This document shows, piece by piece, positions 1 through 12,606 of a stretch of 62,948 bases of DNA; positions within the stretch are counted from its first letter, which is position 1; every line of letters begins with the position of its first letter. The stretch comes from Coprinopsis marcescibilis (Eukaryota > Basidiomycota > Agaricomycetes > Agaricales > Psathyrellaceae): assembly GCA_004369085.1 (NCBI GenBank), contig ML210328.1:1-62948 (forward strand), in the 5' to 3' direction. The notes below the pieces were generated by a model, which searched no databases, was not told the origin of the DNA, and worked only from the letters and a program-made list of their open reading frames with translations. The translations under genes and the position numbers were made by a program.

Positions 1-995
1 TCTCAATCGACACCGGCGTTGGAAACGCCTTTGATGCGGCATCCCAAACCAAAACAAGCTCCCACATGTGGAAGGGTTTCTTTTAGCCAGTCTAAGCGCC
101 CAAGTCCTATGTCGCTGAGAAGCGTGTGGAACTTGGGTTTGAAAGTACCTGTAGGACGATGGGAGCGCAGAGTCACTGGAATCTGGACGAGGGCTCTGAA
201 AGCCCATACGACTGGTAACGACCACTTAGATTCGGATTTGTGCATATGATTGTCCAGACTCGGCGCTGGGATGCCCACTCGCTATGAAGTGACATCTCCT
301 GCGGTGTGTTACGAAGCTCGTACATTGATGAGTAGGGTATGTTTACGTCGTATGACTCTTGCAGCAGATACCCCTGATCAGGGCTAAAATGAAACTCTGC
401 ATGTTGGTGGCCACAGTAGACGAAACCGAGCAATGGCAAATAGGAGCACAGATGCCGAACTTGAAAAGTGGGCTGCCGTGGCGTGAGAATAACGCACGGA
501 CCACAGACTTGGTACATAACCGCCGCATCATTCGTTTTTGGTCAGCCTGAGTATTTCCGCCCGCTGGAATTTTCTGAAACCAGCTCGAATTTGACTCTTT
601 TTAACAGCGGAGGGCTTTATTTCTGGCTCTGTCTAGTGTCTACCAAGGTAATACATGGGTTGCAACGCAGGCAAGAGGAGTACGACGAAAATGGGACTCA
701 GAGGGTGATTTATTGTGCCTTGTGCCATATTGGGCGGAGCGTTTGTGTACGCTTTGTACTGAACTGGATTTCCACCGCATACGAGTTATATTTCCGGTGA
801 GTGTATAGACTCTTGTATTCTTTGCTCAATAACGGTGTCTATACAGTGACCTCTTTCCCAATACCCACCACCAACATACCGTCTAGGTCGTGCATGCTCA
901 CATTGTGACGGCGACGACTACAACGACTCAACGACGACACCGACGAAGAGACGCGCTCAACGCAGACTGCACCAGACTACTCAAATATTCCAAAA
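1..995. other. No gene recognised
   Basis: Only short overlapping reading frames without recognisable motifs are seen on either strand. The stretch just before 996 is presumably the promoter and leader of the ubiquitin ligase gene that follows. No tRNA, repeat or transposon end was recognised. Confidence 0.4.
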
Positions 996-3900
996 ATGTT
1001 CAGCATTGCGGCCAGCTACCAGTCCTCAGTTACCGTACGCACGGCACCATGGATGAAAGACAGGACTCGGCGAAGAGGTGCGTAATACACCAGGCCCTTC
1101 GTTTGGAGCTGGCTAACGATGTGCAGCTTGCCCAACTTCCTCAACCTTTGCATCACTCCCAAGCACTCTGAAAAGTACAACCCAATCGCCAAGCCTAGTA
1201 TCTGTTTCAGACTTTCCAAATAATGACATCAAGGGGAAACGGAAGCGGGTCGATGAAGATGCTGGCAATTCAAAGCGACAAAGGCTCGAAAACGGGATTC
1301 AGGCTACCTTCGCAGTTGCGACATGGTTACCACCTGCCCCCACCGTGGCCAAGCGAAAGAGGACGCCCTGCGAGGGTGATCTTGCCAGCGAAGAAGCCCT
1401 CACAGCCAGCCCATCGAAGAAGGCAAAGACCTCACTGTCGCCCCCTCGTCCTGACATCTACACCCCAACTGCTTCGCAGAACGCGGAATTAGGCGGCGCG
1501 GATTGTCCTGGAGCAGAACTAGGGACGCACGAAGGGTATTCGTCGGGGACGCCAGCTGCCAGAAGCGACGATTCAGAAACCCAGGTCCAATTGACCCCCA
1601 TACCCGCTCTCTCACCTGATTCAGTCCGCGACTCGTCATTGGATGAAGAGCCAGGCTGCACCGACAGTCCCCCTCCATCCGAACCCACCAGAAACGATAA
1701 GCATGAAGAGCAGATACCGACAGAAGCGACGCGGAGCACCACAAGGGGCGTTACGACGACGCTGGTTGTCTCGACTTTGTCTTCTTCCTCGTCACTGCCA
1801 AACGTCGATCCCAACTCTCCACCCCTGGTCGTAGGCTCAGTTTCCCTTCTTGATACAGTCCCACCGAGTCCTCCGGGTACAGAGCGAGAACGAAGAATCC
1901 AGAGCTGCAAAGTCGACTATACGGATGTGGGGAGGGAAGACAGGAGGGGGAGAGATTATAGGGTACTGGCGTTAGTGAGTGTCCTCCTGTTTTACCTCTG
2001 GGGTTGTTATAGTTTCCCCTTTCGGTTTCCGTGTTTCATGTTCCCCCCTTCTTCATCTCCTTTCCTGGCGTTCCCCTGGTCCATTTGTCGATCGCTGTGC
2101 CGTTGTATCTCGGTTTCGCCTTTTGAGATTTCTTTCCCCTGTTCGTTTTCACGTTCTCGTCCCTATAGTCATCCTTGCCCCACCATCTTCCCACTCATCC
2201 ACTAACACGATACCAGACTTCGCTACTCAACTCCTTCCCGATCTTCACACCCGAATACATCGAAGAAACACTGGACGTGCATGCAGGGTTCTACGTCCCA
2301 GCCTACCTCAACCTCGCCGACGAGGTGCAAATTCCCGAGTTGGATCCCGGGGAGGGTGGAGCACCACCTCCCGACCGCATCTGGAAAGCATGTACACCGA
2401 CTGCAGTCGGGTGTAAGACACGGGTAGCAGCAGTTGGGGAGAAACTGCCCTCGGAGAAAGCCAAGGGCAAAGCCCGCGAGTTGGTCGACGCAGAGTTCGA
2501 GGATGAGAAGCGGTGGCTGGATGCGTACCTCTTCAGGATGAGGGTGAGGATGGGGTCCGCAGGGAAGAGTCGGAGCGGGAGTACAAAAGGGGGAGTGCGA
2601 AATTCGACACTCGAATTTGCAGTCGGGGGCGAGGGTGGGGCATGCGACTCGTACGTCCAATGCGAGTGCTGTTTCGGCCATGTTCCCTCGGTATTTTCCT
2701 TCTCCTTCTCCCCCATCGGTGCCCATATAACATTCATCTACTAGGTTTCGGCTGTTGGGTGCTCCCAAGCAGCGCACCCGCTCTGTTTAGGGTGTTTGCA
2801 GACATTTGTAAGCATCAAAGCCGCAGGAGGGTATGGGTTCTCAAGAGAAACGGGCGTGGGCGGGATGCCTTGCATGGCGATGCTGGGCTGTATAAGTACG
2901 GCTGGGTGTGACGGTGCGTATGATGATGAAGCCGTGAGGTGCGGCGTGGATTCGAGGGTGTGGGATGCGTATGTACACAGTGCCAGTGCTAGGTACGAGA
3001 CGTCAGATGAGCCGAGGGGCCCTCGAGGCAGTGGAAGTTCCGGAGGTGCAGGGACGTCCGGGAGTGCATTAGGCGGAGGGGGCGGAAACCTCAGGTTGGC
3101 GGTCGAACAGGCGATGAGTGAGTCTTTTATTTGATTAATGGTGCGGTTGGGGATGGCGGATTGACATGGTTTGGACATTAGCGGAGGCAGTTGTGAGGGT
3201 GTGCCCGAACATCAAATGCGGAAGGGCATTTGTGAAGGACGTCGGGGTAAGTGTTTCAGTTTAATGAGTTTCCTCTCCTTCCCGTCTCGTTATGTCAGGT
3301 CGCTTCCATTCGTCCTACGCTTTGCATCCTGAACCGACCAACGTTCTTTCCATCCCGTCTATCGATGCCACTACGCTATGAGCTGACGATGTGTGTTTAG
3401 TGCAACAAGATGCGGTGTGAAGCATGTGGGGCTGTCTGGTGCTACGTGTGCAGGAAGGTGATAGACGATTCTGCGACTCATTTCGAGTGGGATTTGTATG
3501 GTGATTTTGGAGAGGGGGGAGCGGGTGTGCGTTTCTATGGCCCTGGTGCTGTCGACATAGGTAACGACATCGAGGTTGTGGCAGACCCAGACCCAGACGC
3601 AGGACCTGCCGATTCCTGTGGTTCTGGGGATGATGAAACTCGCCGATCCCCACCGTCGTCTGCCATAGAGTCAACAGACTCAGCCCCGCGGAAACGGAAG
3701 TGTCTGTTGTGGGACCGTGAGCCGCTTGAAGTGATACACGCGCGAGAGGCGAACGAGGCGCTGGATAGAGCTTTAGCTGCTGCCACTGCCACTTCCGCGT
3801 TCGCGCCTTCTGCTCCTGGCCGAGAGCTAGACGGACAGAGTAAGATTTGGATCGACGGCGGAGGTGCGGAATTAGTGGAATTGAAAGAGAAGCTACGCCT

Positions 3901-4327
3901 TCCTCTCGTTTTCGACACTGGTACTAGCTCCACGTCGCAGCTGGGTGGAAACGGTGTTGGAGTACGCCGCAGGAGTCTGGGCATGGGGAGGGGGCGTAAC
4001 TTTGGGCGGTATGACTATCATTGTGGAACGCGGAGGGTGAGCGAGATTGAAATGCGCGCTGGGAATATCGTGCAGGCGGCTACTGACAGGAGCGAACAAG
4101 GGGGTGGAGGAGACTTTGGAGGTTTGGGGCAACTTGTGTCGTGGGTTGGAATGGGTCGGTCGGGCGTGGGCAAAGAACTTAAGGCGGACGGTTTTACTTG
4201 GAGTGCGTGGGCCGATCGTGGTGCACTCTATAGTGCCACCGAGGAGGCCATGGACCACTTAGACGAGGCTGAGGTTGTAAGAATGTTGGTTAGCCAGACT
4301 GATTTTGAGGGTGGTCGCGGGATGTAG
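996..4327 (+). CDS. RNF216-like RING-type (RBR-related) E3 ubiquitin ligase
   Basis: Predicted E3 ubiquitin ligase of about 922 residues in six exons: 996-1077, 1127-1974, 2217-2690, 2745-3117, 3182-3246 and 3401-4327. All phases agree. The ATG at 996 was chosen because it alone joins in frame to the second exon. The N-terminal half is basic and low-complexity. A first RING is seen at about 2660-2900 (CECCFGHVP, then HPLCLGCLQTF and CMAM.GC). A RING2 spans the 3182-3246 and 3401 exons (CPNIKCGRAFVKD, GCNKMRCEACGAVWCYVC, then a HF pair). The Cys of GCNKM corresponds to the thioester Cys of RBR ligases, and the sequence order resembles RNF216/TRIAD3. The middle IBR (BRcat) cysteine cluster is not visible; a Gly/Ser-rich stretch stands in its place. 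Exon 3 near 2540-2640 reads less convincingly. The helical ALDRALAAA segment after RING2 matches the family layout. Confidence 0.75.
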
Positions 4328-6737
4328 AATATTGTGTCTCTGGTAGTTAATTGCTGACTGATTATAATTTTACCTTGTATAATGGTTTCGCTGGTTTATG
4401 TCCGTCCTTTTCGAACGAGATACTAATCTAATTGTATCATTTTACGATAATTTGTACCAAAGTCTTCGAATTATTGTAAAATACCAATTGATGTAGTTCT
4501 GGCCAACACTGGTATGCGCCCTGGCATTAACATTGGGAGTCAGGTCCATGGAATGTCGGGACGTACCGCAAGTAACCTGCACTATTAGGATCTCGAAAGA
4601 AGACTCTCGATAATAGTAACATCACGTGTAATTATGTATACAAACGGGCAAATTCTAATGGCAGGAGGACTATGCAAAGAGGAAAACAACATAGCTATTG
4701 GCACAGCAGGCAAAATAGTACAGTAAAAAAGCTCAGTAAGTGTACTACGAGGTTCCAGAGGCCTTGCTAATGACAGCAGAAAACACGCGAGTGGCTCGGT
4801 CAACCATGGAGTGGCTCTGGACTTCCAAGCTGGTGTCTCCGCCGCACACGGCGCAGGCGCCGTATTCTTCGTATGCCAAGGTAGGCGGAGCCGGACTGTT
4901 AGTCAACCGCTGCAGAGTAGTCAATGTCCAAGAATCGCGGAGTCAAGTCTCAGAAGTCACCGACTACTTACGGTACGTTGCAGCTGTTGGAATTTGAGAT
5001 TCCATAGGTTTAACGTCGACTACGATCGACGGAGTAACGGTAGCGCAGAAGCTACTGCAGTCCTGTTATAGGGGCTTTAAAGCGCCCAAAGGGCACTCAG
5101 AGGCGCAGAAGACGAGAACGTCCATTCACTGAGGTATATAGTGTATTTACATGAGCTTATATACCTATTTAACTAGGGCTTGGGTCAGCGAAGATCTGTA
5201 ATAGATATGCGCATCCATGCGCTTAATTACTCTGTTCTCCGAATGGGACAGTCATCACCGAGTAGATACACGCGCTTAACAGCGGTGATATCTCTATTTC
5301 TGACAGCAGCCTCGGAAAGGGATCGCGTCGTAGCCACAGAGGTACATAAGGCCATCGCCGTGCCAAGCGCGGTTGTGGTCAGAGTGTTCAACACATCGGT
5401 CCTCCATACAGCGCTGGATAATAACCTAACCAGGTCGCGTAAGATAACGATCCACACAAAAGACTCTCGAATGTGAGAGGCAGCGGAGTGGCTTACGTCT
5501 TTGGTCTCCACGCATCGAGTGGGACGGACAGGGCAGTTCCTGTAAATCTTACTTTGCTTCTGGGTGATGCACATGTTGAACGCTGGAGAAGGGAGATGGC
5601 GAGTGCGTGTAGAGAGCTACTAGGCAGGAATGTGAGCCGTATTTATACCTAGAGACTAGAGTGGAGTTGTCGTCCGGACCGGGGAAAGGACAATGCAATT
5701 CTTTCGAGCGCCAGGCCTACCATCAATTTCAAGTCATATCCTCCCAAAAATGGAAAACATCGTTTTCGTTGCGACGCGATGCGTCTAGTAAGCTCGGCTA
5801 ATACATCTCTTGGCTTTTGTACCGCTGAATTATCGGTCATGAGAAGGCACACAGACAAACAAGACACTGATGCATCGCAATGTTGCAGAACTACTGGACT
5901 ATGCGGTTAGTATACACATACATGAAATTTTGACATGAGCACTCTCTACACAAGCCCATGTTCCTCAAACCGACGTTCAATGAAATTTGGGTAATACATA
6001 TCATTATCTACTAATATTTTGAAAATAGCAATCGCCCACCACAGCGGACACCTCGTCTGATATGTCCGACCCAGGTGATCAGCATTCCCGAGCATCGGGA
6101 GGAATTGGAAACGAGATCTTGGGTCATGACGCGCCGTGCTGTTGGCTGGAGCACATATTAATCACAGGGGCTCAAGAAAAGAAAGGGTAGTACACATCAT
6201 TGCAACCTTCTGTTTTCCATATCACCCTGCGGAAGGCCATCAAAAACTTCAAAGGTCCGGATATAGCCTGCCACAGCGGTGCACTGGCTTTATAACCCAA
6301 TGTGGTATGGTGAGCTACATCTTACGCCACCGGAAAGCTTCGCTGTCCAATTTACATTCCACTTATGCGTGGTTTGCCTCGACGTTGATTCATGTATTTT
6401 GTACTAAACAGACCTATGGTCCTCGATTCGATTGTTCACGGAGGTAGACGACATAGACCTTACTCAGCTTGCTTCCGGGGAAGAGCGGGCACCAAAGAAG
6501 AGCGGGAAGGCAGTTGACGGAGCAGGTAAGGTGGAGGAAGCGGTTGTAACAGGGGACCAGATCTAACGACCTCCGTTGCAACGACAGATAGACATCAGTC
6601 GCCGTTTGATCTAGCATACTCTGTACTTGAGTATATTTAACATGGTAATAACAGACTAACGACATGTAACCGGCGTGGTTATAACGCCAGTGCACCGCTG
6701 TGGCAGGCTGGTTGTATCAATGCCTGTGACTCGGAAG
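4328..6737. other. Gene-poor stretch, nothing recognised
   Basis: About 2.4 kb downstream of the ligase gene. Small reading frames exist on both strands (for example 5227-5574 on the minus strand), but none has a recognisable domain, a supporting intron pattern or convincing codon bias. The first part is AT-rich and probably contains the 3' end of the ligase transcript. No repeat pair elsewhere in the window matches it. Confidence 0.35.
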
Positions 6738-7860
6738 CTACAGAGGCCATCCATTAAATAAGTAGAAGCATGCGCCGAAAGTCCCAGCGGCAAGTACCAG
6801 GACGCCGTACGCCAAGATAACAAGACCCCATACGAGATCGAACGCTAACAGGAAGGTAAAGAAGGGGGTCGTCCCTGGCGGTACCTTCCATGTTTTCGCG
6901 ACGTCTACCCAAGCGCATATGAAGGAATAGGGATATAGATAAAGCAGGTAAAACATTCCCAAGGAGACGACCACCCGAGTTGTGAGCACCAGCAGGCACC
7001 GGACAAAGATTAATACTAAAGCATGGATGACACGGAGAGCGTTGACATCAGCCTTCAAATAGAGAAGAAAATAATATATGAACCTACTGTCATTCCTATA
7101 GTCCTTTCGGAACAGCCAAGGCAGAAAGTTGGTCGGATCTGCTTCGTAGAGTCCCAGAATAAACAAACTACGTACACAAAGAGTTAGACCCTTATTAGGT
7201 GGCAGCTTCCCTGAGTTGGCCTGCACTCACCACACCGCTACACAAACTCCATAAAACCATTCCACCAGCGTTGGTGCTGTCTTGACCCCCGAATACGACA
7301 GAGAAGCCTTCAGAATGCCGAAGCCTGCCACAGAAACAATGACCAACAAGCGAAAGCCAGTTAGTGGCGGAGCTCCACATTTTGCTTTTGCACCATCGAC
7401 AGTGTGATGCTCGGCGGAGCGATATCTCGGTGGTCTCCTCCCAAACACCCGGTACACAGCTGTTAGGAAGAGCAACAGGTAGTCAGTTTTGAAAAGGCAG
7501 TGTGGGCGCCTTACACGCTGGGCTTCGATCGAAGACAGGCTGAAGCACCTGTGCGACAGCCAGTGAAGTTAGTCGGATTACACAATATAAACGAGAGAGA
7601 AAGTCTACTCACGCAAGGAATAGCACGACGCAAATAATCCAATCCAGTGCTATTGAAGCTATGGAGCCATCACATGCAGCTTTGGCAGTGCCTAGACTCA
7701 CAGTTGAAGCAACTACAAGGAGCCGCGCTCCTGTGAATTTTGGATGCCATCGCAAAACGCTAGGCCTGGTGGTCACTGGAGTCGGAAGCATTGCTTTGGG
7801 TGCGTTGATACTGGCCCCCACCAGGCTCGAGACCCTCGATCGTACAAGAACCAAGGTGAC
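6738..7860 (-). CDS. Multipass membrane protein, function unknown
   Basis: Minus-strand gene with several hydrophobic segments; I do not recognise the family. The last exon (about 7170 down to 6738) encodes at least three strongly hydrophobic helices, for example around LVLIFVRCLLVLTTRVVV and LVWGLVILAYGVLVLAAG, and ends in GWPL. Two upstream exons (7227-7470 and 7615-7860) carry similar blocks: LLVIVSVAGFGILKA with a downstream WF, and LLVVASTVSLGTAKA with a downstream DW. This suggests an internal repeat of a membrane hairpin unit. Introns with GTGAGT and CAG boundaries fit between them. The N-terminal exon and exact start are unresolved. It probably sits in a cellular membrane. Confidence 0.5.
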
Positions 7861-8434
7861 CGGTAAAGAAACGAGACCAATATTGCCACATCACAGGTGT
7901 CCCGTTAAACCCATCAGGTCCGTCGGCGACTTGAAATGGACAGAGGTGTGGAGTGTGTTGCCGACGGTTGCCGCTGAATTTGTATAGTCCTTAATATACA
8001 GTTTAAAAGGGATTAGAAGCAAGGGCAGTTCCATTCTGTTTACGGTCGTAGTCCTTCCAGACACAGGGCCAAGAATTCTGTAGTAATTAGGTTCTTAAAC
8101 ATTGGAACGTGCCGCACCTTTAACTATGGTGCATGACATCCAGCTGTTTGAATTACAAATGAAAGGAGCTAAAACACGTAGATGAAACTCGCCTGGGGTG
8201 ATGCGGATATTGTATAACAGCGCTAGATCTCTCACTAATACAGGTTGTCAGCAAATACCACCGCACCATCGCCTTCAAAGCTACTACGATTGAGTAGCTT
8301 ATATCCATCAGTGGTCATCACATGTAGTGGCCTAGATGTGTCTCAGATAAACAGGCAAGATTGCAAGTGGTATTCTTCAGTGCTCGAACACATGACATAC
8401 CATCCTAGAAATACCAGTAGACGGAATACACACA
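7861..8434. other. Intergenic, nothing recognised
   Basis: Lies between the membrane-protein gene and the 3' end of the TPR-CHAT gene. The first part may hold the unresolved 5' exon of the membrane protein. No other feature was seen. Confidence 0.3.
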
Positions 8435-11400
8435 CTACACCCCAAAATGGACAAACGGTACCCAGCTCATACACGCCGCTCCCCGACTTCTCAGCTCCTT
8501 CACAGCGAGATACAACGCATACGCCGCATCTTCGATGTCAGGAGGACTTTCCCTCCCATTCCGAAACAAATACCTATAGAACACATCAGCCACAAATGGG
8601 GCATCCTCATCCCTAATTGACCTGGATCGCGAAGTCCACCGGGAATCGAGAACCACAGAAAATGGTCAAATTTCCCATTAAATTATAAATAAGGGAGTAG
8701 ACGCACCACATTGTGCCCACAACACCCCTGAATCCCGCAAACATTATCGTAGCCGCCAACGTAAGTGACTCATCCGGCCTCGCCTCATCTCCCATTGCGG
8801 TCTGACACGCACTCAAGTACGCAAGCGAGGCCAAACTTGTCCTGCGACCTTCACGTATTATCTTTGCCATCGTCAACGAACCTCCGCTGAGGAGGAGGCA
8901 GCTGTCGAGAGGACTGGTCGGATGCTGCACCCCGTGGCATCCGAAGTGGACTATCGACGCCCGCTGGATATCTTTGAGGACTGTGCTGGGATCAGTCGGA
9001 TTGGTGCTTGAACCAACGCGCGATGTCAGGTTCTCAAGGTTGGGAATGTGAGATTTGATGTTCCTCAGCTCGACAAGCGTCTTAGGAAGTGGACCAGCGC
9101 GCAATCCAGCCGCGATAGCCTCTGGTTCAATGACAGAGAGCATTTTGAAATCGCTGGAGATGGAAGGAGGGCGCTCCAGAAGATCTTGCGGCGAGTAGCA
9201 GTATGAGGAAATGGCGTAGTCGGAGATAGATATCCTAGTCTGCTCATCCCCGGTGTATATCCCCGCAGCATGGATCGGGACAAATGAAAACGCGCCAGTA
9301 GGACACCACCAAATTCTCTGGGGTGATGTATCCTGTAAGGCAGTATTTAGAAACAACATCACACTTTAATTTCTACAAGGACGCACCTTCTGAAGCTTCA
9401 GCGCATGTACTATAGGCTCAGCGGCAGAAATCCACAGCCATCGCAAAATTTCCTTGAAATCATCCTCAGCACTTCGGTTCCCCTTCGAGAACGCGCCTTT
9501 CAGCCGAGCTTCCCGTATAAACACGGGTTCAACCGATCTCCCACTTTCTGACCTGATTCTGTTTCCTAAAGATAGCTGCCGTGTCGCCCACTGTAGATAT
9601 TGAAGAAGATGATAGGTCATCTGGGGGAGTGGGACGTGCTGCAGGAGTCTGTCTGGTCCCATGACTATTGCGTCGCAACCATCACGGGTCGAGTTGAGAA
9701 CGACGATTGGACCTTTGCAAGCAGCATCCTTCAAAGCTTCGAACGATGGTGGTCGTAAAAAGTCCTCAAACCCTTCAATTTGCCGAACCTTGCTGATAAT
9801 TTCTTCGCGTTTACGTGAAAGGGCGAGGGCGCTGGTGGTGCCGTTGTTTACGGAGGTCGACATCTCTCCACTGCATTCTGTGTTCTCTAGCTTCTGCACA
9901 ATGTTGCGCAGGTCGTTGGCGAGCGTCGCATTGACTGATTCAAGTTCGTCCATAGGGCTCCTGATATTGAGCTCCTGGGACCAGAAGATTGAGCGAGCGG
10001 TTGAGGCGAACACGACGGCCGTTTCGAGATCTCCAGACTCGATGGCACAGCGAACAGCGTTGCTCGACAGGTCTTTTGCATGGACAAGAACGCTCTGTCG
10101 CTGCGCCATAGTCAAGTTCATGGACGAGAGGAGGGGAAGTAATTGAATCGCTCGCTTATGCGCGCGGAGCTCCACCGCAGGGCGCTTGTGTCGACTGTAC
10201 GCTGACCAGTTGTAGCAAGCCTGAAGTCGTTTCAACAGGGAGCCTGTTTGGTAATCGGATGCTGCGTCCAAGAGTTCAAGACATCTGTCGAGGTCGCTGT
10301 CATCCTTGCCAAAGTTAAACTTGATGTGATGGGCAGAAGCAAGGTTGTTGAGAGATGTTGTTCGAGCGGGCTTGGGTGTTGGCCTCAAGGCCAACGCTTC
10401 CTCGTGGAGCCTGATACACTCCTCGATGTCGCATAAATTGCTGAATTCTTGAAAGCGATATGATAAAGCGATGGCCAAGTTGTTGAGTGTCACTGGTCGA
10501 AGTGGGTTTGACGCAGGACGCAACTCAAGAACCTCTCGGTGGAGCGAGATACACTCCTGGAGGCTGTCCGGAGTTTTGCGATCCTCGAACAGGGATGCGA
10601 GTGCGGAGGCGAGATTGTGGAGAGACGTCGAACGGCTGTGGTGATGTGAAGGCCGTAACGCCAGGGACTCCCTATGCAGTTGAATCGATTCTTCAAGATC
10701 CTTCCCGTTGTTTCTCTGATGAAACCTCTTCCACAAATCCTCCGCCAGGTTTGTGAGAAAAATCGGACGATGCGACTGAGTCCATGAGGTCATTGTTGTC
10801 AAAGACTCTCTGCGGAGCGAAATCGATTCCTCTAGATCCTGAAAGTCTCCTCGGTAATTGAACCTGGTCGAAAGGGCTACCGAAAGGTTATTAAGCCAGA
10901 TCGGGCGCTTGGAATTGCGGCTTGCTGTGGTGGACAAAAGCAGCCTCCTTCCAATCAGGATCGATTCCTCCAAGTCCTCAAAATGACCCAGCTGTTTGAA
11001 ACGGGTAACAAGTGCGCTAGCGGTGTCGTTCAAGCAGGTCGTGTGGCTCTGGTGTTGGCTAGGGCAAAGCCTAAGTGACTCCTGGCAAAGGCGTACCCGT
11101 TCATCCAAGTCCAGAAGATCGCCCCGGTGAAGAAACCGAATCGAAAGCGCATTGGCGAAATGGTTCCGGGTAACGAAGGAATTCGGGTGAGGCGGCGGAG
11201 AAAGTGACACTGCCTCCCTAAGCAACTCGATACCCCTATTCAAATCTTCATCTCTTCTCTTCCTGTTGAACCGCTTTACTAGGGCTGCGGCCAACTGTCG
11301 TAGCGAAGCTGAGCGCCTTGGATGGGGAGGCGGACGGTGGTCCAAGGAAGAGGAGAAAAGTGAAATCGCCTCATCCAAATCGTCGGCATCACCGGCTATT

Positions 11401-12163
11401 GAACCGGCCCGAAGCATATCAATCGCTATCTTATCTTTCTTCGCGGCCTCCTTCCCATACCGCCTGTGATCTTCGTGTCCCTGGTTGCTCGTTTGCTCAG
11501 TGTATCTTAGCCAACTAATATGGCTACGATTTTGTGCGCAGATGTAGGTAAGTGTATGATCGATGGCCTGACTTAGTTCAATGTCCTGATAGTGTCGTTC
11601 GGCGTCGTCCAAATCCTTTGGTGCCCCTGTCCGAATATAGCGCAAGACGCATGCACGGCCTAGCTCCAAGGAGGTATGCGATGACATAACAGCATTGCCT
11701 GATGCTTTAAGTTGGACATCCATGAGCGCTATGTGGCCATTTAACACATCGAGGTCGACATCTTGACGGTATTCATCAATCCCGCTGATCACCCGGTTGA
11801 CTCCACTAGGGATATTCGTTGACGCACTCCCATTCCAGTGCTTAGCCTGCAATTCATGAGCACCTCACAATACCGATAATGAGCTACGCAACATACCATC
11901 AGTGCAAACTCGCGTTGCGTCGCATTGTCATATATGCTCGCACACTGCGCCAAATCCTCTGCCCATGCGTGGACGGCAAACCGAGTCAAGAGCCCTTTGA
12001 TCAACGCGCATTTGACGAAAGCTTTAGTCTCTGCAGTGGTCTCATCCCGAATGATATTGTGTGCCAGATCCAGTGCGTTCTCCAGAGTTTGAAACTTCTC
12101 CCCAATGGTGTCGATACTACTCGGCGCCTCGAAGATTTGACGTTTGAGCCGTAAATTCTTCAC
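8435..12163 (-). CDS. TPR-CHAT protein (caspase-like CHAT domain)
   Basis: Minus-strand gene with exons 11897 and up, 9387-11846, 8707-9332 and 8435-8621; all splice phases match. The 820-codon exon holds a long array of TPR-like repeats of about 42-44 residues with the pattern LEESI.L.RESL..., R...LNNLA.AL..RF. The C-terminus is a CHAT domain: GPIVVLNSTRDGCDAIV, then WWCPTGAFSFVPIHAAG. The presumed catalytic His is in HFGCHG and the Cys in YLSACQTA, followed by GFRGVVGTMWSIRDEDAPFVAD and a closing WVPFVHFGV. CHAT domains are caspase-clan (C14-type) protease folds. Agaricomycetes have many TPR-CHAT paralogues of unknown substrate, and bacterial relatives act in defence. The 5' exon is unresolved: coding sequence is open at 12163, but its only ATG candidates lie at about 12238 and 12260 beyond an unplaced intron. 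Likely cytosolic. Confidence 0.85.
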
Positions 12164-12606
12164 CGCGATGACTTTGAGTGAGAGGATTCTGGCGGTTTGA
12201 GGAATGGAAGGAGCTTACCTGCACCTGGCGTTTGTCATCTGGAGCACAGGCAGCGTTCATGGTGCAACAGGAATGAGCTGATTCAGTACCCACGCACATT
12301 CGGAGGATGCTTAATTACCCCGTGAAGGCGGTGTCGTTGATGATTCCAATGTCAATATTTCCTTTCTGATCTCGGAACCCGAGGTTCAACCGTGTTAGAC
12401 ATGACAGGCCTAAGAGTGTGTGAGGCTCGAAGCAGGATATGAATATACCTCAGACCATTTCAACTGACTGTTCAACAGACATTGATTTGTCGATAAACAT
12501 ATACCTAGACAAAAGAGAACAGGCACGATTTACAATGCATTCATGGGCCGTTGCCCAACGATGAGCACTGAACCAGGCTGAAGCGTCACTGAATCTGAGC
12601 CTCCAC

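Noticed and set aside
2223..2777. Minus-strand frames over the ubiquitin ligase gene
   Set aside because: They lack motifs, while the plus strand carries ordered RING cysteines and consistent splice phases.
5227..5574. Possible 115-residue minus-strand protein with a mildly hydrophobic middle
   Set aside because: No recognisable family, no supporting introns and no good start context, so it is left as unannotated sequence.
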